DNA of 64,000 nucleotides. Source: Treponema sp. UBA6367. GTDB taxonomy: Bacteria > Spirochaetota > Spirochaetia > Treponematales > Treponemataceae. The stretch spans positions 292,960 through 356,959 of the forward strand of contig DJRF01000010.1 in assembly GCA_002437725.1 (NCBI GenBank). Reading direction: 5' to 3'. Under the pieces are notes generated by a model, which was not told where the DNA came from, ran no database searches, and saw only the letters and a program-made list of their open reading frames with translations. Positions 42,968 through 50,718 of this stretch are shown piece after piece (the first letter of the stretch is position 1; each line of letters opens with the position of its first letter). The translations under genes were made by a program, and so were the position numbers.

Positions 42968-43041
42968 CTACAAATGTAGAAAAATTTATTGACAAACACG
43001 ACAAATGTAGTTTATATTAAAAATATAATCGACAAATGTCG
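42968..43041. promoter_or_regulatory. Three repressor operators and early promoter
   Basis: CTACAAATGTAG (42968-42979), CGACAAATGTAG (42999-43010) and CGACAAATGTCG (43030-43041): arms around a central AA, centres exactly 31 bases apart. The rightward promoter TTGACA (42989-42994), 17-bp spacer, TTATAT (43012-43017) has the middle operator in its spacer. This is a lambda-like switch layout; the binding protein is presumably the adjacent XRE repressor. Confidence 0.75.
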
Positions 43042-43046
43042 AAACA

Positions 43047-43092
43047 AACAGAGTAAACTCTGTTTTAGTTCTTCTTGACAGAAGAACTAAAA
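43047..43092 (+). promoter_or_regulatory. Tandem hairpins in the early-transcript leader
   Basis: AACAGAGT-AA-ACTCTGTT (43047-43064) abuts TTTTAGTTCTTC-TTGACA-GAAGAACTAAAA (43063-43092). They fall within the first about 70 bases of the rightward early transcript. The remainder of the 43093-43228 gap has AAGCCCCTTTTT- and GTGGCT...AGCCAC-type short inverted repeats but no gene. Confidence 0.55.
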
Positions 43093-43228
43093 GCTGTCCC
43101 CTTAGAGTAAATAAAAAGGAATAAGCCCCTTTTTAACATACCTGCCGTTTGGCGAAGGGAAGGACAGCCCCTTTGCTGAACGGCTTCTTTTTTTTTGTGG
43201 CTAGAAAAGAAGCCACTAGGAGTTTTTT

Positions 43229-43432
43229 ATGTTGGTAAAAATAGTTAGAAAAAACGGGAGGACTTTCTACAGAAAGCCCTCATTGATTGAACGCGGCTGG
43301 CACAACTTTAAAAAAGTCGCTCCAGACTTTGGCTTTACGCCCGCATGGAACGCGGCGACCATGGCTTGCTTGGTCTTGGTTGTTTCTTCCACATTTACCC
43401 ACCTTTTAATACAAACGGCAAGGAGTTTTTAA
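43229..43432 (+). CDS. Small phage membrane protein
   Basis: 67 aa. ATG behind AGGAGTTTTTT. Basic N-terminus and one hydrophobic segment at residues 42-60 (AATMACLVLVVSSTFTHLL). First gene of the early operon; its stop overlaps the next start codon. No family recognised. Confidence 0.6.
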   Translation: MLVKIVRKNGRTFYRKPSLIERGWHNFKKVAPDFGFTPAWNAATMACLVLVVSSTFTHLLIQTARSF

Positions 43433-43740
43433 TGAACACATTGCTTGCAACCCCTGTTTTTTACGCTGGCTTAAAACCTTTGGAATTTAAGTCGGAAAAG
43501 GCCGCCAAAGACTTTTTTAACGTGCCGATGTCGCAGATAAAAAAAGCGCTTTTAGTCGGCTCGTCGCTTCATGGCTATTTCTTGGATTACAGTCTTTTCG
43601 ATGAAAACGGCGATTTAGACGCGCTTTCCAAAGAAGAAACTAACAGGCTTTCTGAAAAGAAGAAAAACCTTAAGGACACAAAACTGATAGCAAAGCTAAA
43701 AGAGCTTGAGCAAAAGGAGAGGATACTACGCAGCCTATAA
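43432..43740 (+). CDS. Small phage early protein
   Basis: 102 aa from the ATG at 43432, behind AAGGAG, overlapping the preceding stop by one base. The sequence has KAAKDFFNVPMSQIKKALLVGSS, which looks like a short DNA-binding helix-turn-helix, and a charged C-terminal helix. Family not recognised. Confidence 0.6.
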   Translation: MNTLLATPVFYAGLKPLEFKSEKAAKDFFNVPMSQIKKALLVGSSLHGYFLDYSLFDENGDLDALSKEETNRLSEKKKNLKDTKLIAKLKELEQKERILRSL

Positions 43741-43961
43741 AGAAATTTTCAAAGACGCAGCAAAGAGTTTTTGACTTCATAAAGGAAAACGGCTCAATAA
43801 CAACGCTGCAAGCAATTGTGGAGCTTGGAGAAACTAGGATTTCTGCAAGGATTTTTGAACTAAAAGAGCGCGGCGTAAAAATTGCGTGGGAATGGATAAA
43901 CGTTTCTAACCGGTACAACGAAAGCCGCCGTGTGAAAAAATATTTTTTTGACCCTTTGTAA
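43728..43961 (+). CDS. Winged-helix protein lacking a standard start codon
   Basis: An open frame from about 43719 to 43961 encodes a good helix-turn-helix domain of HTH_39 type: FSKTQQRVFDFIKENGSITT, then LGETRISARIFELKERG, ending KKYFFDPL. No ATG, GTG or TTG occurs in frame at its beginning. A strong AAGGAGAGG (43714-43722) is placed for initiation at ACG 43728, or possibly ATA 43737. It overlaps the end of the previous gene, so translational coupling is likely. Start position uncertain; about 77 aa. Confidence 0.55.
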   Translation, partial: TQPIKKFSKTQQRVFDFIKENGSITTLQAIVELGETRISARIFELKERGVKIAWEWINVSNRYNESRRVKKYFFDPL

Positions 43962-44043
43962 CTCTCTTCGGGTATGGATTTATGTTGGCAAAGCGGAAAG
44001 ACGCTTGGCAGCCGGACAGACGGCATCCTTGGAGCATTTATTT

Positions 44044-45033
44044 ATGGAATTGTCAAATGACATCGCTAAGGCGTCATTGCACGCAAGTATGTACAAGGTG
44101 ATAAAAAGAAAATCGCCTGAAAAAAGAGTGAAACTCTACGACATGATTTTTGATTACTTGTACATGGATATAGAGCCGTCAGAAGACGACGAGTTCTACG
44201 ACCTTTTTTTAGCCTGGAAGCCACAAATGGACTTCGAGCTGAATGCCAAACTTTCAGGAAAAAAAGGACGTCTTGCTAGAGATGGAAAAAATAACGCAAA
44301 GAATGACACCTTTTTTAGCACTTTTTCAGACCCTAAACAAGGGTTTGAAAAACCCTGTTTAGACAACGTTAACGAAAACGTTAACGTTAACGTTAACGCA
44401 CACGAAAACGTTAACGTTGTGCAAAACGATTTTGAGTGTGTGGGTGAAGTTCAAGAAAAACAAGAAGATGATATTCAAAAAAAGTGGCATGGCTTTGAGC
44501 AAAAAGCGTTCGGCTTAATCACAGAGCATAACAAAAGCGCAAGCTATGCGCATAAAATGCCAATCTCGAAGGATTTTTTCAGTTTTATTCAAAAAGAGTG
44601 CCGCGAACTAATCGCCGCGCTTAAAAACGAATGCCCCGAAGATATTTTGCAAGCCTTGAAAAATTACTTGGAAATTGCAAAGGGCGACACTTGGAAAACA
44701 ACTTTCTCAATCGCCAATTTTATCAAGGACTACGCAAGGTATTCGGACAAAGACTTTGAAATCTTGCCGTTCTTAAAAAATCAAAATCAAGTTGCCCAGA
44801 GCGTTTGCGATGTTCCGAAGCAAACCCCGGAGCAACTGGAGCAGCAGCTTCTTACAGAAATGCAAGGGGAAAAACACTTTATAAAGCCAATTTTTGAACA
44901 CTATAAAGACGAGTGGGTAAGCCGGGGATGTCCGCTTGGAAAGCAGTATTTTGTTTTTCAGGAAGAGAAAGCCCTTAGCGGCTACGGTCAGAAACTAAAG
45001 GCGGATTTTTTAATTCATGAAAAAGGGGCTTAA
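44044..45033 (+). CDS. DUF6291-like phage replication protein
   Basis: 329 aa from the ATG at 44044, behind GGAG; upstream codons from 43948 are probably not used. The N-terminal about 90 residues (SMYKVIKRKSPEKRVKLYDM, then FLAWKPQMDFELNAKLSGKKGR) resemble DUF6291, the N-terminal part of DnaD-like replication proteins. The middle is Asn/Val-rich owing to a GTTAAC repeat. The C-terminal part is helical with ILQALKNYLEIAKGD and a YARYSDKDFEILPF motif, typical of phage replisome organisers. It likely recruits the host replisome to an origin within the gene (inference). Confidence 0.6.
   Translation: MELSNDIAKASLHASMYKVIKRKSPEKRVKLYDMIFDYLYMDIEPSEDDEFYDLFLAWKPQMDFELNAKLSGKKGRLARDGKNNAKNDTFFSTFSDPKQGFEKPCLDNVNENVNVNVNAHENVNVVQNDFECVGEVQEKQEDDIQKKWHGFEQKAFGLITEHNKSASYAHKMPISKDFFSFIQKECRELIAALKNECPEDILQALKNYLEIAKGDTWKTTFSIANFIKDYARYSDKDFEILPFLKNQNQVAQSVCDVPKQTPEQLEQQLLTEMQGEKHFIKPIFEHYKDEWVSRGCPLGKQYFVFQEEKALSGYGQKLKADFLIHEKGA
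44373..44418 (+). repeat. GTTAAC iteron-like repeat inside the replication gene
   Basis: CGAAAACGTTAACGTT occurs at 44373-44388 and 44403-44418 within a run of AACGTT units (about 44365-44418); every GTTAAC is its own palindrome. It encodes the Asn-Val-rich linker. Candidate phage replication origin. Confidence 0.6.
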
Positions 45034-45036
45034 ACT

Positions 45037-45438
45037 ATGGGATTTGAAAAGGCAAAAGAAAAACTTGGCGAAGAAACTAAAAAGCTGATTGCTTGGCGGC
45101 ATTGCGAGAAGTGCGGGGCAAATTACCCTTACTTTCAAACTGTTTGCTACAAGTGCTGGAGAGCGTCCAAAGAACGCCCCGAAAACCCCTTGCAGTCGGA
45201 AGCTGCTAAAAACTTGATAACGGTAACAGGGGACGCGCTGCCGCCTTTGATCAGGCTGAACAGTGATTATCCGATGCCAAAAGATTACAAGGGGCTTGGC
45301 AACTGCTTTGAATGTACAGAACATTCGTTCTGCGCGAAGTTTGGCAAGGCTGAACTGACTTGCCAAAGGGAAGACTGGGAGTATTGCCCTTGCAAAAAGT
45401 GCTGCATAGCGGCAAAGGAGTTTGTTAGAAAAAAATGA
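45037..45438 (+). CDS. Cys-rich phage protein
   Basis: 133 aa. An N-terminal zinc-ribbon-like pair (CEKCGAN...CYKCW) and a C-terminal Cys cluster (CFECTEHSFC, then CPCKKCC) suggest metal binding, possibly two zinc sites. No family recognised. It overlaps the next gene by ATGA. Confidence 0.6.
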   Translation: MGFEKAKEKLGEETKKLIAWRHCEKCGANYPYFQTVCYKCWRASKERPENPLQSEAAKNLITVTGDALPPLIRLNSDYPMPKDYKGLGNCFECTEHSFCAKFGKAELTCQREDWEYCPCKKCCIAAKEFVRKK

Positions 45439-45974
45439 AAAGCAACGCGGAAGCCTTTAATTATTTTTTAGATTTTGGTGGAAAAAATAAAGTTTCGGGG
45501 CTCCCGCAAGGCGATGAAAACGGCACTGACAACGAAAAGCTTTTGCATTGCCAGTGGAAATATCTTGCTGAAAAAGACGAAAAAAGTTTTGTAAAACTTT
45601 GGATGCTTTTTACAGAGCTATGCAAAAGGGCGGTAAAAAAAGAAATTAAGACAAAACGCTTTTTTCTTGATTACGATGAAGTCTGCTTCAAGGCGGACTT
45701 AGCCGCTGAGTACGTTCTAAGAAGATACAGAACGTACGAAAGGGAAAAGGGCGAAACTTACGTAGTAAAAAACTTTATTGCGGCCGCCCACGATGGAGTT
45801 ATGCACGCTCTTTATAGCGAAGTTGAAAACGACTTTTATTTAGAGATGTGCAAAACTCTAAACGGAAAGCCAGTTAAAGAAATAGGCAGAAGGGGATGCA
45901 GCCTAAAGCTTAAAGAAGAGCCAAAAGAGCAAGAATACGAAAAAGATTTGGAAGGGCAGTTGCTGCTTTTTTAA
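45435..45974 (+). CDS. Phage early protein, unknown function
   Basis: 179 aa. Mostly helical, with a conserved-looking RAVKKEIKTKRFFLDYDEVCFKADLAAEYVLRRYR core that recalls sigma-factor-like helices, but no clear family. Coupled to the previous gene and 13 bases before ssb, so it probably acts in replication or recombination. Confidence 0.6.
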   Translation: MKSNAEAFNYFLDFGGKNKVSGLPQGDENGTDNEKLLHCQWKYLAEKDEKSFVKLWMLFTELCKRAVKKEIKTKRFFLDYDEVCFKADLAAEYVLRRYRTYEREKGETYVVKNFIAAAHDGVMHALYSEVENDFYLEMCKTLNGKPVKEIGRRGCSLKLKEEPKEQEYEKDLEGQLLLF

Positions 45975-45987
45975 TCCAGGAGTTTTT

Positions 45988-46368
45988 ATGACAGATATTA
46001 ATTCAGTTTTTATTATCGGCCGTCTTACCAAAGACGTTGAAATTACTTACACGCAAAACGGTTATGCGCTTGGAAAAGCGAGCCTTGCAGTCAACCATAC
46101 GCAGAAGAAGAACGGCGAATACGTTGAAGAAACCAGTTTTTTTCAAGTGAACATCTACGGAAAAATGGCGGAAAGCCTTAGACCGTATCTTTTAAAAGGC
46201 AAGCGCATTGGAATAGACGGCAATTTAAGGCAAAACCGCTGGGAAAAAGACGGACAAAAGTTTTCACGCGTAGAAATAAACGCTAACGCAATACAGCTTT
46301 TGAGCTCTACAGAAAACAACCAGAATCAAAGTGCGCAGAATAACAATTACGGTTATTACGGGGCATAA
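45988..46368 (+). CDS. ssb: Single-stranded DNA-binding protein
   Basis: 126 aa. OB-fold with NSVFIIGRLTKDVEITYTQN, ETSFFQVNIYGKMAESL and GKRIGIDGNLRQNRWEKDG. The tail is Asn/Gln-rich and ends YGYYGA rather than the acidic DDDIPF-type tip, so it may not recruit the usual host partners. Behind AGGAGTTTTT. Confidence 0.9.
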   Translation: MTDINSVFIIGRLTKDVEITYTQNGYALGKASLAVNHTQKKNGEYVEETSFFQVNIYGKMAESLRPYLLKGKRIGIDGNLRQNRWEKDGQKFSRVEINANAIQLLSSTENNQNQSAQNNNYGYYGA

Positions 46369-46377
46369 GGAGCAGGT

Positions 46378-47112
46378 ATGAACGCAATGGAAGTTTACAA
46401 ATCATTAAGCCAGCCGCCAGCAACTGCGTTAAGGCAGATAACGGCGGGCAACCTAAAAGGGAAAACGGATATTAATCCGCAGTGGCGCTATGAAATAATG
46501 ACTAAAACATTTGGACTTGTTGGCATTGGCTGGAAGTATGAAATTCAAAAAGTTTGGACGGAGCAGGGAGCAAAAGGCGAAGTCTTGGCATTTGCGCAGG
46601 TTGCGGTTTTTATAAGAAACCCGGACACAAAAGATTGGTCAGACCCGATTGTAGGAATTGGGGGCAGCAAGCTAGTAAACGCTTTTAGCGCAGGCTTGCA
46701 GTCAAACGACGAGGGCTACAAAATGGCGGTAACGGACGCGTTTAGCACAAGCCTTAAAATGCTCGGTGTCGCAGCTGATATTTATGCTGGAAAGTGGGAC
46801 GGAATCAAATATAAAGAATGTGTCAATAGCGGCAACGCAAAGCAGAACGCAACCGCAAATAGTTCTGCCAACGCTTCGGGGCAAAGCCTAAAAGGCGGAG
46901 CAGACACTCAAGAAGAGCATAGCAAAATAAACGAGCTTCTAGAAACAAAAAAGGCGGACGGAAGCCCGGTTTTTTCGCCAGAAGAAATAAAGCAGGTTGG
47001 AGCGTGGCGAAAAGAACGCACCGCGCAGCAAGTTATAGGCTATCTTTCAGACTTGGCGGCGCAAAGAAACGCCGTAACAGAAGAGCCGTTTCCTGAAGAT
47101 ATTCCTTTCTAG
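46378..47112 (+). CDS. Single-strand annealing protein (Rad52/ERF-type)
   Basis: 244 aa. The segments WRYEIMTKTFGLVGIGWKYE and GYKMAVTDAFSTSLKMLGVA, then DIYAGKWDGIKY, match phage annealing proteins of the Rad52/ERF group. The C-terminus ends FPEDIPF, an SSB-like tip that may bind the same partners as host SSB tails. It works with SSB and an exonuclease in recombination; no exonuclease is adjacent. The exact subfamily is not settled. Confidence 0.7.
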   Translation: MNAMEVYKSLSQPPATALRQITAGNLKGKTDINPQWRYEIMTKTFGLVGIGWKYEIQKVWTEQGAKGEVLAFAQVAVFIRNPDTKDWSDPIVGIGGSKLVNAFSAGLQSNDEGYKMAVTDAFSTSLKMLGVAADIYAGKWDGIKYKECVNSGNAKQNATANSSANASGQSLKGGADTQEEHSKINELLETKKADGSPVFSPEEIKQVGAWRKERTAQQVIGYLSDLAAQRNAVTEEPFPEDIPF

Positions 47113-47123
47113 GAGCGGAAAAA

Positions 47124-47369
47124 ATGGGAACTAGAAAAAATACGTTTAATTCAACTGTGGCAAAAGCTTACAAAAGGCTTGCGCTTCAAATAATAAAAGA
47201 AGCAGTAAAAGATAAAGATTTACAATTCTTTGAAAAGTCTTTTATGTTTGAGCTTTGCTGCTCTATAGCGGAAGTCCCAAAGGAGAAGATACTTGAAAGC
47301 AAGACTTTGCAAAAAATCCGGCTGCATGAGAACCGTAAAAGATGGAAAGGAGTATTGCTACATTCATAA
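47124..47369 (+). CDS. Small phage protein, unknown function
   Basis: 81 aa, helical and basic, behind GGAGCGG. It overlaps the N-terminus of the HNH gene by 77 bases in another frame. No family recognised. Confidence 0.5.
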   Translation: MGTRKNTFNSTVAKAYKRLALQIIKEAVKDKDLQFFEKSFMFELCCSIAEVPKEKILESKTLQKIRLHENRKRWKGVLLHS

Positions 47370-47652
47370 AGACCTTGAAGGCAAGCGCAAGGTTTTTACC
47401 AGAAGGGGAAAATCCAGCGAATATCACAGCCTTTATGAATCGGCATTGTGGCGGAAAACATCAAAGGAGTTTTTAAAAAAATATCCTTTCTGTTTTATAT
47501 GCGGAAAGCCAGCGCGCATTGCGGACCACATAACACCGCATCGTGGAAACCTTGAGCTTTTTTATGATGAAAGCAACCTGCAGCCAATGTGCTGGAGTTG
47601 CCACTCAAGAAAAACGTTCAGAGAAAATAACAATTTTAGGAGCAAGAAATGA
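47293..47652 (+). CDS. HNH endonuclease
   Basis: 119 aa from TTG at 47293, behind AGGAGAAG. A Cys-rich N-terminal knuckle (CKKSGCMRTVKDGKEYCYIH) is followed by the HNH motif: CFICGKPARIADHITPH, then NLQPMCWSCHSRKT. Small HNH proteins like this often aid packaging with HK97-type terminases, but this one sits among early genes. Four zinc Cys present; catalytic His in ADHITPH. Confidence 0.85.
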   Translation: MKARLCKKSGCMRTVKDGKEYCYIHKDLEGKRKVFTRRGKSSEYHSLYESALWRKTSKEFLKKYPFCFICGKPARIADHITPHRGNLELFYDESNLQPMCWSCHSRKTFRENNNFRSKK

Positions 47653-47798
47653 AAAGAATAATCTTTGAATTTAAAGACGAATACACGCACGGAGAGTGGA
47701 GAAGGCGAGAGTGCAGTGTAAGAAGCGTTGAAGAGTGCATAAAAATCTACGGCTTAGATGAATGTGATTACAGAATAATAAAGGTTGAGGAGATATAG
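47649..47798 (+). CDS. Small phage protein (49 aa)
   Basis: ATG at 47649 behind AGGAG, overlapping the HNH stop. Begins MKRIIFEFKDEYTHGEW and ends RIIKVEEI. Compact, probably beta-rich. Function unknown. Confidence 0.6.
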   Translation: MKRIIFEFKDEYTHGEWRRRECSVRSVEECIKIYGLDECDYRIIKVEEI

Positions 47799-47800
47799 CA

Positions 47801-48271
47801 ATGAAGCATAAAACCATGTACGAACGCTACAGGGATAAAGAACTGCCAAAAGAAGTGCAGGAGAGCATAGAATACCGGCAAAGCGAAGCGGAAACGCAGT
47901 CTGAAAAAGACTTTATCGCGGGATTCTGGACACGTTGCCATGCGGATGAAATCATTTTTCCAAAAAGCAAGGAAGAAACGGTTTACATCAGCGGAGCGAT
48001 AACAGGACTTCCAAAAGCAAAGTATGAAAAAGCCTTTGAAGAAGCTGAAACACTTCTTGAGGAAAAAGGCTTTATTGCAATCAACCCGCTAAAAATCAAT
48101 CACCACGAGGACACTAGAAACTGGACTTGGGAAGATTTCATGAAGGCGGACATAGCCGTGCTTTTGAAATGCAGATACATCTATCTTCTTCCCAATTGGA
48201 AAAAGTCAAAAGGGGCAGCCCTTGAATACAAGATAGCACAGGCACTAGGGATAAGGAGATTAGAAGAATGA
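47801..48271 (+). CDS. DUF4406-like protein
   Basis: 156 aa. The central and C-terminal part has YISGAITGLPKAKYEKAFEE, FIAINPLKINHHED and WEDFMKADIAVLLKCRYIYL, then KSKGAALEYKIA. This matches DUF4406, related to nucleoside 2-deoxyribosyltransferases, so it may act on nucleotides (inference). Common in phages. Overlaps the next gene by 4 bases. Confidence 0.8.
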   Translation: MKHKTMYERYRDKELPKEVQESIEYRQSEAETQSEKDFIAGFWTRCHADEIIFPKSKEETVYISGAITGLPKAKYEKAFEEAETLLEEKGFIAINPLKINHHEDTRNWTWEDFMKADIAVLLKCRYIYLLPNWKKSKGAALEYKIAQALGIRRLEE

Positions 48272-48645
48272 TAATAACAGAAAAAGAACTTAACGCAATG
48301 CTAGAAGCACAGCATTTACTTTCTTTTAACGAGGGGTATGAAGCTGGCAAGAAAAACGAGCGTGAACTTCAATGCGGAAAGAATCATCTTGAGAAGTTAG
48401 CAAAAGAAAATGAATCTTTGAAAAAATCCGCCCTTGTATGGCACAAAGTAACCTGTTTTGACAAACCAGACGAAAACGGCTACATAACCACTGATAATCC
48501 GGCGGAAGAAGGAAAGGAATATCTTCTTAAAACCAAGTATGGCTTTGATGTTGATACTCTTGACTATGACGATACAGGCTTCTTTTTCAAATACGACTGG
48601 AGCGAGATTGAGGCATGGGCGGAACTGCCAGAGGTAACAGAATGA
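48268..48645 (+). CDS. Phage protein, unknown function
   Basis: 125 aa. N-terminal coiled coil, then a beta-rich C-terminal domain (ALVWHKVTCFDKPDENGYIT...WSEIEAWAELP) resembling the small 'DUF551-like' beta domain of phage accessory proteins (W..V....P.....W.....P). This assignment is weak. Translationally coupled on both sides. Confidence 0.55.
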   Translation: MIITEKELNAMLEAQHLLSFNEGYEAGKKNERELQCGKNHLEKLAKENESLKKSALVWHKVTCFDKPDENGYITTDNPAEEGKEYLLKTKYGFDVDTLDYDDTGFFFKYDWSEIEAWAELPEVTE

Positions 48646-48830
48646 TAATCAAACAAGATGACAATGCCATAATCTATCAGGTGCATGCCTACAACGTTCT
48701 TACAGAGCTTGCGGACTACACAGGAAGACGCATGGTCGACACTGATGAGCTAAGAAATCTGATTGTAGAGGCAAGAAGAAAGCTGGACGAGCTTGAGAAA
48801 GCTTCAAACAAAGCGATATATGGAGACTAA
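48642..48830 (+). CDS. Small phage protein (62 aa)
   Basis: ATG at 48642 overlaps the previous stop. Helical, with a C-terminal amphipathic helix (TDELRNLIVEARRKLDELEK). Family not recognised. Confidence 0.55.
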   Translation: MIIKQDDNAIIYQVHAYNVLTELADYTGRRMVDTDELRNLIVEARRKLDELEKASNKAIYGD

Positions 48831-49001
48831 ATGAAAAAGTATTGCAGATATTGCTCAAACTTCTGTTGCGGCAATGGCGAATGGTGTGAGGAGTTTCAGA
48901 AAACTCTTTCTGAAAGTTACGCCAAGCGACCCAATAATTGTGAGAAATTCAATTTCTGTTCAAAAAAGGAGTGCCTCCTTTCAACAAGGGCAGGAAGATG
49001 A
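48831..49001 (+). CDS. Small Cys-rich phage protein (56 aa)
   Basis: ATG at 48831 directly after the previous stop, behind GGAG. Cysteines in YCRYCSNFCCGNGEWCEEF, then CEKFNFC and CLL suggest a zinc knuckle. Overlaps the start of the next HNH gene by 31 bases. Confidence 0.55.
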   Translation: MKKYCRYCSNFCCGNGEWCEEFQKTLSESYAKRPNNCEKFNFCSKKECLLSTRAGR

Positions 49002-49417
49002 GAGAGGAAACAAGACAAAAACTTCTGCCGACCCTGTTCAAAAAAGGAAACAAGACCTGGAACACAAGACCATTGGGCTCCGAACGGATTTCCAAAGACG
49101 GCTATATCGAGGTGAAGATAACAGACCAGTTCCACTGTCCAGAAGCCCGGAAAAACTGGAGAGCCAAACATTTGGTAATCTATGAGAAAGCCCACAACTG
49201 CAAGGTGGACACTAAAAAAGACTGCGTAACTTTCCTAGACGGCAACAAGCGGAACTTTGACATCAGCAACCTTTGCCTAATATCAAGGGCGGAAAACAGA
49301 GTTCTGAACGCAAGAATAAAAAAATGGAACAGACATTCTGGCAACAGTGAAGCTGGAATGTCAGGAGTTTTAATCGCACGCATACTAATAGAGATAAGGA
49401 AGAAAAAGATGAGATAG
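48971..49417 (+). CDS. HNH (homing-type) endonuclease
   Basis: 148 aa from GTG at 48971, behind AAAAAAGGA. Contains GSERISKDGYIEVKITD, WRAKHLVIYEKAHNCKVD and CVTFLDGNKRNFDISNLCLI, the core of phage HNH nucleases of the NUMOD4/HNH_3 type. The first of the paired His is in AKHLVIYEKAH. Likely a mobile or DNA-processing nuclease. It is inserted in a run of small early genes. Confidence 0.8.
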   Translation: MPPFNKGRKMREETRQKLLPTLFKKGNKTWNTRPLGSERISKDGYIEVKITDQFHCPEARKNWRAKHLVIYEKAHNCKVDTKKDCVTFLDGNKRNFDISNLCLISRAENRVLNARIKKWNRHSGNSEAGMSGVLIARILIEIRKKKMR

Positions 49418-49563
49418 AAGCGTACAGAAAAAAGCTGAAAGACAAGACTTTCATGCAAAAATCAATTGTGGACATCGGCGGCAGAATGGCAGATGAATAC
49501 ATAAAAAGTTTTAATAAAGAAGAAATTGAATTAAGGAAGAAAAACAAACAAGGAGCAAGCAAG

Positions 49564-49803
49564 ATGAAAAACAGTTTGACAGATTTAAACAATTACCTAT
49601 TTGAGCAGTTGGAGCGTCTTCTTGACGATGAGATTTGCAGTGATGAGGAAAGCACAAAAAGGGAAATCGCAAAAGCACGTGCAATAACGGACGTAGCAAA
49701 TTCAATCACAAACAACGCAACAGTACAATTAAACGCAATGCGTTTTAGAGCCAAATTAGGACTTGGCAAAGAAGAAATGCCTCAGATGCTGCTGGAGAAG
49801 TAA
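49564..49803 (+). CDS. Small phage protein (79 aa)
   Basis: ATG at 49564 behind AAGGAGCAAGCAAG. Helical; contains KAITDVANSITNNATVQLNAMRF-like text (ITDVANSITNNATVQLNAMR), a motif common in phage early proteins of unknown role. The frame stays open upstream to about 49370 without a good start, so an N-terminal extension is possible. Confidence 0.6.
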   Translation: MKNSLTDLNNYLFEQLERLLDDEICSDEESTKREIAKARAITDVANSITNNATVQLNAMRFRAKLGLGKEEMPQMLLEK

Positions 49804-50280
49804 ATGACGCAGGGACTTCTGGACTTTTCAGACACGCTGACAGACGCGGACGGCGACACTATTGTTGTTGACCGACTGTCTGACACAGTAAGAATAATAT
49901 CGCTTCTTCTTAAATGCAGCGGAAAAAAAGCCCGTGAAGTCCTTGCAAAGCTGCGGAAGGATTTTGACGTCTACTCAAACGAATGGACAACACAGCTGAT
50001 TCTTGCCAAGGACGGCAAGATAATCCATAACTTCGAGGCTCACGGCGAAACCAGCTGGCACGGCCATAAATACAACCCGGTGAATGAATGGGACTTCCGG
50101 GACTTTGTAAGCGGAAAAAAAATGCGGTGGGAAAAAATAAAGGAGGCGCAAAAACCGCCGAAGCCTATTAAAATCACCTGCACCGAAATACAGCTGAAAA
50201 GAGCAAGGCAGTTGTATTATGCGCGTTCAGTCGGTTTTGACATCGGATACGCGGATTACAAAAGGTTTTATCTTGTCTAA
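49804..50280 (+). CDS. Phage protein, unknown function
   Basis: 158 aa, ATG directly after the previous TAA. Contains DTVRIISLLLKCSGKKAREVLAKL, then a beta-rich part with HGETSWHGHKYNP and a C-terminal ARQLYYARSVGFDIGYADYK. No family recognised. Confidence 0.55.
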   Translation: MTQGLLDFSDTLTDADGDTIVVDRLSDTVRIISLLLKCSGKKAREVLAKLRKDFDVYSNEWTTQLILAKDGKIIHNFEAHGETSWHGHKYNPVNEWDFRDFVSGKKMRWEKIKEAQKPPKPIKITCTEIQLKRARQLYYARSVGFDIGYADYKRFYLV

Positions 50281-50294
50281 AAGGAAATGAAGAA

Positions 50295-50459
50295 ATGAAA
50301 AAAAGATTTACTTTCGTATACAATTTTTTACGAGGCGGCTGGTCGTTTCTATGCGTCTATGCGGACAGCCTGAAAGAGGCGGAAGAAATATTTCACTGTC
50401 AAATGACGGAATTTGTAGAGATAACAAAAGTGGAATGTGTGGGAAAATCTATTATTTAA
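50295..50459 (+). CDS. Small phage protein (54 aa)
   Basis: ATG at 50295 behind AAGGAAATGAAG. Reads KKRFTFVYNFLRGGWSFLC, then CQMTEFVEITKVECVGKSII. Function unknown. Confidence 0.5.
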   Translation: MKKRFTFVYNFLRGGWSFLCVYADSLKEAEEIFHCQMTEFVEITKVECVGKSII

Positions 50460-50460
50460 C

Positions 50461-50488
50461 TTGACAATGTGTATAAAATGCGTATAAT
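50461..50488 (+). promoter_or_regulatory. hicAB promoter
   Basis: TTGACA (50461-50466), 16-bp spacer, TATAAT (50483-50488), 6 bases before the hicA ATG, which leaves almost no leader. The spacer holds GTGTATAAAATGCGTATAAT. A similar GTATAATACGCATTAT stretch lies at the promoter of the second hicAB (58815-58850), a possible shared operator. Confidence 0.7.
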
Positions 50489-50494
50489 AGAATT

Positions 50495-50665
50495 ATGAAA
50501 CGAAAAGATTTGATTAAGCGGCTTGAAAAAGCAGGTTTTATCTTAGAGCGTCATGGCGGAAACCACGATGTCTATTCACGAGGAAAAGACAAGGAGACCG
50601 TTCCCAGACATTCAGAGATAAACGAAAACCTTGCAAAGAGTATTCTGAAAAGGTGGAAACTGTAA
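50495..50665 (+). CDS. hicA: HicA mRNA interferase toxin
   Basis: 56 aa. The double-stranded-RNA-binding-like HicA fold: MKRKDLIKRLEKAGFILERH, the catalytic His in GGNHDVYSRG, and VPRHSEINENLAKSILKRW. It cleaves mRNA unless bound by HicB, encoded 53 bases downstream. Confidence 0.88.
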   Translation: MKRKDLIKRLEKAGFILERHGGNHDVYSRGKDKETVPRHSEINENLAKSILKRWKL

Positions 50666-50718
50666 AGCCGACCGCCAAAAACGGCGGTTCAAATCTTTTT
50701 TACGGAGGTAATTTTTTT

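Noticed and set aside
44365..44418. CRISPR-like array
   Set aside because: The repeated units are contiguous 6-mers with no spacers; I saw no CRISPR array or cas gene anywhere in the window.
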